A stretch of DNA of 9,499 nt from Puniceicoccales bacterium (lineage in GTDB: Bacteria > Verrucomicrobiota > Verrucomicrobiia > Opitutales > JAIRKQ01). The stretch lies in contig JAISBO010000082.1 in NCBI GenBank assembly GCA_031266155.1, positions 1 to 9,499 of the forward strand. Reading direction: 5' to 3'. The notes under the pieces are model-generated. The model was given only the letters and a program-made list of their open reading frames with translations. It made no database searches and had not been told where the DNA came from. Every line of letters begins with the position of its first letter. Position 1 is the first letter of the stretch. The position numbers and the translations under genes are program-made. Below, piece after piece: positions 5,313-9,499 of this stretch.

Positions 5313-6137
5313 ATGGTATTGACAATGGACCCCAAAATTATTACATCACGCCCAATGGAAATAATCGATAGCCATTGCCATCTCGACGATTTTTTTTACG
5401 AAGGGAAAATAGAAGAGGTTTTGTCCAATGCCGAGCATGCGTTGGTTACTAAAATGGTGGCAGTCGGAACACATCCCAAGGACTGGGAATTCTACGCAGA
5501 ATTCGTGCGAAATCGTAGAAATATTTTTTATACGGTCGGGTTACATCCATTGGTGGCCGGAAATGAGAAGGAATTGGATCAACTACCAATCTTTTTAGAG
5601 AAAGAAATTAAACCGGTGGCCATTGGCGAGATTGGGCTTGATTACCATCGCCTGCCCAGAGAACAACAGGCAAAGGATGAGATCATCGAATTCCAAAAAC
5701 TCATATTCGAAAAACAATTGGAATTGGCAAAGGCCAATGACTTGTCCGTGGTAATTCATTCACGCCAAGCCTTCGACGATACTTTTAATATCTTGATAAA
5801 TTCAGGCATAGCAGCGAATAGAATCCTGTTCCATTGCTACGGATATGGAGTTCCCGACATGGAAAAGCTGAAAAGCTTTGGGGCGTTTGTTTCATTTGCG
5901 GGGACGTTGACATTTAGAAAGGAGCAGGTGGAACCACTAAAGGTTGCTAATCCGGACAAACTCCTCATCGAAACGGACTGTCCATATTTGACACCGGAGC
6001 CCCATAGACAAAAACGCAACGAGCCGGCCTTTATTCGAGCAACTGCCAGATTCGCAGCGAAAACATTGGGCATGTCGGAAAGTGATTTTTGCAGTTTGAC
6101 ATACAAAAATACCGAAAAGTTTTTTGCACTAGAGTGA
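5313..6137 (+). CDS. tatD: TatD-family metal-dependent hydrolase (DNase/deoxyribonuclease type), 274 aa
   Basis: TatD proteins are TIM-barrel hydrolases with two metal ions; characterised members are 3'-5' exonucleases acting on DNA and RNA, in the cytoplasm. All metal ligands expected for the family are visible: DSHCHLD with His21 and His23, IGEIGLD with Glu106, VIHSR with His149, FHCYG with His174, and ETDCPYLTPEPHR with Asp222. Length fits the usual 260-275. I choose ATG at 5313 because GGAGAGG (5300-5306) lies 6 bases upstream; the longer GTG at 5298 lacks a site. ATG at 5355, just before EIIDSHCH, is the shortest alternative. It is the first gene of an operon with rpoN and der, with only 9 bases before rpoN. 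Which TatD paralogue it is (TatD, YcfH or YjjV type) cannot be told. Confidence 0.93.
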   Translation: MVLTMDPKIITSRPMEIIDSHCHLDDFFYEGKIEEVLSNAEHALVTKMVAVGTHPKDWEFYAEFVRNRRNIFYTVGLHPLVAGNEKELDQLPIFLEKEIKPVAIGEIGLDYHRLPREQQAKDEIIEFQKLIFEKQLELAKANDLSVVIHSRQAFDDTFNILINSGIAANRILFHCYGYGVPDMEKLKSFGAFVSFAGTLTFRKEQVEPLKVANPDKLLIETDCPYLTPEPHRQKRNEPAFIRATARFAAKTLGMSESDFCSLTYKNTEKFFALE

Positions 6138-6146
6138 GGATTTACC

Positions 6147-7445
6147 TTGGACATTTCATTATCACAGGACCAAAAACAGGTACAAAAATTGTCACCGGCC
6201 ATGCGACAATCCTTGGAAATTTTGCAAATGCCAACCGCCGACCTATGGGAACTAGTAAAAAAAGAATGTAAGAAAAATCCAACCATAGAAATCGATGATC
6301 GGCAACGGGATAGGAGGACTTCTTCCAAAGAAAAAAGCGATTCCCACCAGGAGTTTTTAGAAAATATTGAAGAAACTATTTCCCTAAAAGATCACCTGCT
6401 GCAACAAATCCCGGACTGGGTAGAAGGAGAGAAAGCAATTCTACTAAAACTTTTAGAATTCATAACCGAAAGGGGATTTTTCGACGGCGATTTGCAAGAC
6501 ATAGCAAATTCCTTGTCCGTTGACATTGGCCAGGTCAAACGGGTCTACGATGAATTAAAACTGCTGCACCCCCATGGCATTGGAGCTAAAAACTTACAGG
6601 AATGTCTGCTACTGCAACTGGAACAAATCGCTTCCAGCGAGCAACTGGGGCTGGCAAAGACTTTGGCACGAGAACACTTCGACGAACTACAAAAAGGAAA
6701 AATAGATTTTCTAAGCAAGAAGTTGCATGTTTCTCGGGAAAATGTAATCGCAGCGGGAAAAATAATTACTCGATTAAATTTTTCTCCCATTAGCGGATTC
6801 TCCAATGAGCGAAATATTAGTATAGTTCCAGATTTGAAAATTTTCAAACTTGATGGCGAATGGGTAATAAATTTCAATGCGGACCACATTCCTCTCCTAA
6901 GATTTAGCGAGTCATACAAAAAGATAGCAAGCAATGATTGCGAAAAAAAACCGGAAACCTGGCGGTACTTAAAAAAGCAATCGCGTCATGGGCAACAACT
7001 CTGCGAAGCAATAGATAGGAGGCAAACAACGCTGATGGGCATTGCAAGGGTGATCCTTGAACGCCAGATCGATTTTTTCGAACGGGGTCCAAAATTCATG
7101 AAGGCCTTGCGATTAATCGACGTCGCAAAACAGATAAATTTACACATTTCGACGATCAGCCGTGCCGTTCACGGAAAATATGTCGACACTCCCCACGGTA
7201 CTTTTGAAATGTCAAAATTTTTTGATGCCGGTGGTACGGAATCCATTTCGCAGAGTGCCATTCTGGAAAGAATGCGTGAGATAATAAAATCAAAGAAAAT
7301 ACCTACCACGGACGCGAAAATCGCAGAAATCCTGGGACGATACAATATTCATATTGCTCGCAGGACCGTTGCAAAATACAGAAAAATGATAAACATGCCA
7401 AATTCTCGACAAATTGTAATCCATGCGGACAAGGAGAAGAAATAA
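6147..7445 (+). CDS. rpoN: RNA polymerase sigma-54 factor RpoN, 432 aa
   Basis: RpoN directs RNA polymerase to -24/-12 promoters and needs an ATP-driven enhancer-binding activator. Domains in order: region I (residues 1-50, Gln/Leu-rich, LSPAMRQSLEILQMP), a short acidic linker, the core-binding domain (about 70-250), the helix-turn-helix region (L321 to about 345, LIDVAKQINLHISTISRAVH, followed by GKYVDTPHGTFEM), and the RpoN box ARRTVAKYRK at 404-413, which reads the -24 element. At 432 aa it is somewhat shorter than the usual 450-500, mainly in the linker. The start is TTG at 6147, supported by TGAGGA (6134-6139), which overlaps the tatD stop, 7 bases upstream. The TTG start and overlap suggest tight coupling to tatD. 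No activator gene or convincing -24/-12 promoter is in the window. Confidence 0.95.
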   Translation: MDISLSQDQKQVQKLSPAMRQSLEILQMPTADLWELVKKECKKNPTIEIDDRQRDRRTSSKEKSDSHQEFLENIEETISLKDHLLQQIPDWVEGEKAILLKLLEFITERGFFDGDLQDIANSLSVDIGQVKRVYDELKLLHPHGIGAKNLQECLLLQLEQIASSEQLGLAKTLAREHFDELQKGKIDFLSKKLHVSRENVIAAGKIITRLNFSPISGFSNERNISIVPDLKIFKLDGEWVINFNADHIPLLRFSESYKKIASNDCEKKPETWRYLKKQSRHGQQLCEAIDRRQTTLMGIARVILERQIDFFERGPKFMKALRLIDVAKQINLHISTISRAVHGKYVDTPHGTFEMSKFFDAGGTESISQSAILERMREIIKSKKIPTTDAKIAEILGRYNIHIARRTVAKYRKMINMPNSRQIVIHADKEKK

Positions 7446-7553
7446 ATGGCGAAAGATAGCATTACCGATCAATATGGAACAAACATTTATCCAGGGAATC
7501 CGCCGTTTAAGCTTGTAAAATTTTCACAGGCCGCTTACAGAACACTTCCATGA
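7446..7553 (+). CDS. Small protein of 35 aa between rpoN and der
   Basis: ATG at 7446 follows the rpoN TAA directly. AAGGAG (7431-7436) lies 9 bases upstream, the best ribosome binding site in the operon. The product starts MAKDSITDQYGTNIYPGNPP and continues with KLVKFSQAAYRTLP. It is mildly basic, with no membrane segment or Cys. Its TGA (7551-7553) overlaps the der ATG (7550) as ATGA, the usual arrangement for translational coupling. Der itself lacks a Shine-Dalgarno sequence, so this ORF would deliver ribosomes to der. I do not recognise the protein; it may be a true small protein or chiefly a coupling peptide. Confidence 0.65.
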   Translation: MAKDSITDQYGTNIYPGNPPFKLVKFSQAAYRTLP

Positions 7554-8956
7554 AAATGTTCTACAATATCGCGATCGTCGGACGTCCGAATGTAGGGAAA
7601 AGTCGACTATTTAACAGATTAGCCCACAAACGCATATCGATTGTACATGATATGGCCGGAGTTACCCGCGATATCATCACCCATGAAATTGGGAGAAATA
7701 TTATTTTGATGGACACGGGCGGGCTCGGATTGTCAGGAAATGACAGCATCGAAGAAATAACATCCGCGGTTGATGAGCAGGTCGGTCTGGCAATTGCAGC
7801 CGCAGATCTGGTGCTTTTCGTAGTGGATGCAACCGAAGGAATTATGCCCATGGACTATGACATCGCCGAGATGTTGAGGAAAAGTGGTGCAAATGTTACG
7901 GTCATTGCCAACAAAATCGATTGCCATGAAAAATTCCATTTGGCCGACATTTTTAAATCTTTTGGGTTTGGCAGTCCCATAGCCGTCTCCGCAGAACATG
8001 GTATTGGGGAAGAAGAAATAAAGCAACTAATAGCTTCGAAGACGATGGCATTCTCGTCGCAACTTGAAAATGTGGAAACGGCATATGATCCCATAAAATT
8101 AGCCTTTGTCGGTCGTCCAAACGTTGGGAAATCATCCCTGGTAAATACGCTATTGGAAGAACAGCGCATGATAGTGAGCGATATTCCGGGAACAACGCGG
8201 GAAACCGTCGGCATAAAATTGCCAGCCATATCCGAAAGCGGCAAAGATTTTGAATTATTCGATACGGCCGGTTCGCGGCCACAAAACAGAATCACCACCT
8301 CCCTCGATTATTTTGCATCCCTGCGTATGCGTGATGGGATAATTAACTGTGACATAATATTCCTGGTGATAGACGCCGAAAGTGGAATAACGAAACTCGA
8401 TAAAAAGTTGGCAAATGAAGTAATCGAAGCAGGAAAAGGTTTAATTTTGGTCGTCAACAAATGGGATGTTGCACAGAAACGTTGTCGCGATGGTAGCTTG
8501 GAAAAGTTTGACTCCATTAAAGAGTTTCAAGAATCATTTTTGCAAGCCGCTAGGAAAGAATTGCGTTCCTTCCCGGACGTGGAAGTTGCCTTTGTTTCCG
8601 CAAAAAGAGGATATGGGATCGACGGCTTGTTGCCGCTTGCCGAAAAATTATACGCAAGAATGAATCACAAAATTGGGACTGGCGAGCTGAATCGTGTGAT
8701 TCAAAAGGCTTTTGACAGGCGTCTTCCATCCACTTCCAGTGGCCGTCCATTTCGCATATACTATGCCGTACAAACCAGCAATATGCCTTTTGTATTCAAG
8801 TGTTTTTGCAATAGAACATCCCTATTAAATGATAACTACAAAAAATATTTATTAAATACACTGCGAAAGTATTTCGATTTCACGGGCTGCACCATTAGCC
8901 TCGAATTTGTTGAAAAAGATAGGCGTTTCTCAAAGGAAAAAGAATTAGCCATTTAA
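7550..8956 (+). CDS. der: Ribosome biogenesis GTPase Der (EngA), 468 aa
   Basis: Der is an essential GTPase with two tandem G domains and a C-terminal KH-like domain; it acts in assembly of the 50S subunit. First G domain: GRPNVGKS (11-18), Thr39 in GVTRD, DTGG (55-58), NKID (121-124). Second: GRPNVGKS (188-195), PGTTRE, DTAG (238-241), NKWD (303-306). The KH-like part (about 370-460) has IYYAVQTSNMPFVFKCFCN. All GTP-binding motifs are intact. Arg19 after the first P-loop, in place of the common Thr, is something I associate with Verrucomicrobiota-type Der. ATG at 7550 overlaps the stop of the 35-aa ORF; ATG at 7556 is an alternative. No intrinsic terminator with a T tract follows. Confidence 0.97.
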   Translation: MKMFYNIAIVGRPNVGKSRLFNRLAHKRISIVHDMAGVTRDIITHEIGRNIILMDTGGLGLSGNDSIEEITSAVDEQVGLAIAAADLVLFVVDATEGIMPMDYDIAEMLRKSGANVTVIANKIDCHEKFHLADIFKSFGFGSPIAVSAEHGIGEEEIKQLIASKTMAFSSQLENVETAYDPIKLAFVGRPNVGKSSLVNTLLEEQRMIVSDIPGTTRETVGIKLPAISESGKDFELFDTAGSRPQNRITTSLDYFASLRMRDGIINCDIIFLVIDAESGITKLDKKLANEVIEAGKGLILVVNKWDVAQKRCRDGSLEKFDSIKEFQESFLQAARKELRSFPDVEVAFVSAKRGYGIDGLLPLAEKLYARMNHKIGTGELNRVIQKAFDRRLPSTSSGRPFRIYYAVQTSNMPFVFKCFCNRTSLLNDNYKKYLLNTLRKYFDFTGCTISLEFVEKDRRFSKEKELAI

Positions 8957-8972
8957 CCCTTGGCACCTATTG

Positions 8973-8984
8973 GACCCATGGGTC
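8973..8984. repeat. Perfect 12-base palindrome after der
   Basis: GACCCATGGGTC is its own reverse complement and lies 17 bases after the der stop. Having no loop, it is more like a protein-binding site than a terminator, but one palindrome of this length can arise by chance. Confidence 0.25.
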
Positions 8985-9005
8985 TGAAAATCACAATATT
9001 TGATA

Positions 9006-9024
9006 TTGACAGGCTAACTGTCGA
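9006..9024. repeat. Hairpin between der and tRNA-Asp
   Basis: TTGACAG (9006-9012) pairs with CTGTCGA (9018-9024) around a 5-base loop, with one T-G wobble. It has no T run after it. It may be a Rho-dependent or processing hairpin for the der transcript. The TTGACA inside it has no matching -10 at normal spacing. Confidence 0.3.
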
Positions 9025-9073
9025 TAGTAGCTTGCTGACAATGTTGATATTAGTATCGGCAGAATCATCAGCG

Positions 9074-9151
9074 GGGGTAGTAGTTCAGTTGGTTTAGAAC
9101 GCCAGCCTGTCACGTTGGAGGTCGCGGGTTCGAGCCCCGTCTATCCCGCCA
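9074..9151 (+). tRNA. tRNA-Asp (anticodon GTC), CCA encoded
   Basis: The cloverleaf folds completely. Acceptor GGGGTAG (9074-9080) pairs with CTATCCC (9141-9147) with one G-T wobble. The D stem GTTC/GAAC closes a loop with GG. The anticodon stem CCAGC/GTTGG (9102-9106/9114-9118, one G-T) carries anticodon GTC at 9109-9111. The T arm GCGGG/CCCGT has loop TTCGAGC. The discriminator base is G (9148), an identity element of tRNA-Asp, and CCA is encoded at 9149-9151. No well-formed promoter is visible just upstream, so it may be transcribed from further upstream. Confidence 0.97.
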
Positions 9152-9206
9152 TGTCTTTAAGACAAAATGGTTTCGTTGAAGTCACGGTGTTCGGTTGTTT
9201 CAAGAT

Positions 9207-9222
9207 AAGCCTTGCATGGCTT
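9207..9222 (+). terminator. Possible hairpin terminator after tRNA-Asp
   Basis: AAGCC (9207-9211) pairs with GGCTT (9218-9222) around a 6-base loop, followed by TGTACACTTT. The stem is short and the T tract interrupted. Read on the other strand it would end the gene at 9332-9499, with a weaker tail. Low confidence. Confidence 0.25.
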
Positions 9223-9331
9223 TGTACACTTTAAAAAAGAGGCAAAAACCAAAGAAATTCATTGTTTTCACCAGCATTATCGATGTCTGTCTCCTATCCT
9301 CATTGCAGGGATATTTCAGACCATAGTGTGA

Positions 9332-9499
9332 TTAAACCAACAACGACGCTATCCATCCAAAAATGAATGCCGGAACGGTCAAATACATAAATGTCGGAAT
9401 CGTTGTGTCGCGAACCAAGGAATGTTGGCCATCAGCATTCAGCCCACTGGTGGCTCCAAGCGTTGAATCCGACGCTGGAGACCCCGCATCGCCGGCAGC
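9332..9499 (-). CDS. C-terminal end of an unidentified membrane protein; 5' end outside window
   Basis: The minus strand is open from the right edge for 55 codons to TAA at 9334-9332. The first 30 residues are Ala/Ser/Gly-rich (GDAGSPASDSTLGATSGLNA), like a flexible linker. After SLVRDTT comes a hydrophobic segment IPTFMYLTVPAFIFGWIASLLV that ends at the stop and looks like a transmembrane helix with a tail of zero length. The other two minus frames hit stops early. GC content is higher than in the rest of the window. The family cannot be told from this fragment. A plus-strand frame also stays open here (from 9363) but lacks a ribosome binding site and protein-like features. Confidence 0.5.
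   Translation of the reverse strand, partial: AAGDAGSPASDSTLGATSGLNADGQHSLVRDTTIPTFMYLTVPAFIFGWIASLLV

Noticed and set aside
5319..5347. TTGACA with 17-base spacing to TACATC, at the tatD start
   Set aside because: The -10 matches only half of the consensus and the site is within tatD coding sequence from the preferred start.
5837..6328. Minus-strand ORF of 163 aa
   Set aside because: It is antisense to tatD and rpoN, both of which have complete family motifs.
7855..8298. Minus-strand ORFs within der (147, 109, 97 aa)
   Set aside because: They are antisense shadows of the Der G domains.
9032..9059. Promoter TTGCTG-16-TATCGG before tRNA-Asp
   Set aside because: Both boxes match the consensus at only three positions.
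9151..9234. ATG at 9151 opening a 27-codon ORF
   Set aside because: Its ATG uses the final A of the tRNA CCA; no ribosome site and no recognisable product.

Overview
The window looks like an AT-rich (roughly 40% GC by eye) Gram-negative chromosome segment. Two lipoprotein genes, one with a BamE-like domain, imply an outer membrane. The GTPase Der and the sigma-54 protein read to me like those of Verrucomicrobiota, perhaps the Opitutae/Puniceicoccales side; that placement is from memory of family sequences and is tentative.

Left part (1-3110, all minus strand). An aromatic amino acid permease of the HAAAP (TyrP/Mtr) family begins at 674 and runs off the left edge. No complete ORF marks it because its stop lies outside the window. 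Upstream of it are a Gfo/Idh/MocA-type NAD(P)-dependent oxidoreductase, a possible 32-residue ORF, and two translationally coupled lipoprotein genes.

Middle part (2512-5286). A tandem duplication has copied the promoter-proximal parts of the lipoprotein pair together with a divergent plus-strand gene. The result is two diverged paralogues of an unrecognised helical protein (164 and 166 aa) with decayed lipoprotein fragments between them. Both paralogues keep an inverted repeat over a -35 element. The first has a near-perfect sigma-70 promoter that should give a leaderless mRNA; the second has lost the -10 and has a Shine-Dalgarno sequence at the same place. After them comes a poorly organised stretch with a 99-aa ORF and an overlapping 61-62-aa ORF, neither recognised.

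Right part (5313-8956, plus strand). A tight housekeeping operon: TatD-family metal-dependent hydrolase, RpoN (sigma-54), a 35-aa ORF, and Der (EngA), the double-GTPase ribosome assembly factor. The 35-aa ORF has a strong ribosome binding site and an ATGA overlap with der, so it is probably a real, undescribed small gene. A tRNA-Asp(GTC) gene with encoded CCA follows. At the right edge is the C-terminal end of a minus-strand gene ending in a hydrophobic helix.

I see no CRISPR array, no transposase and no phage gene. The most unusual feature is the duplicated divergent locus at 2.5-4.6 kb.
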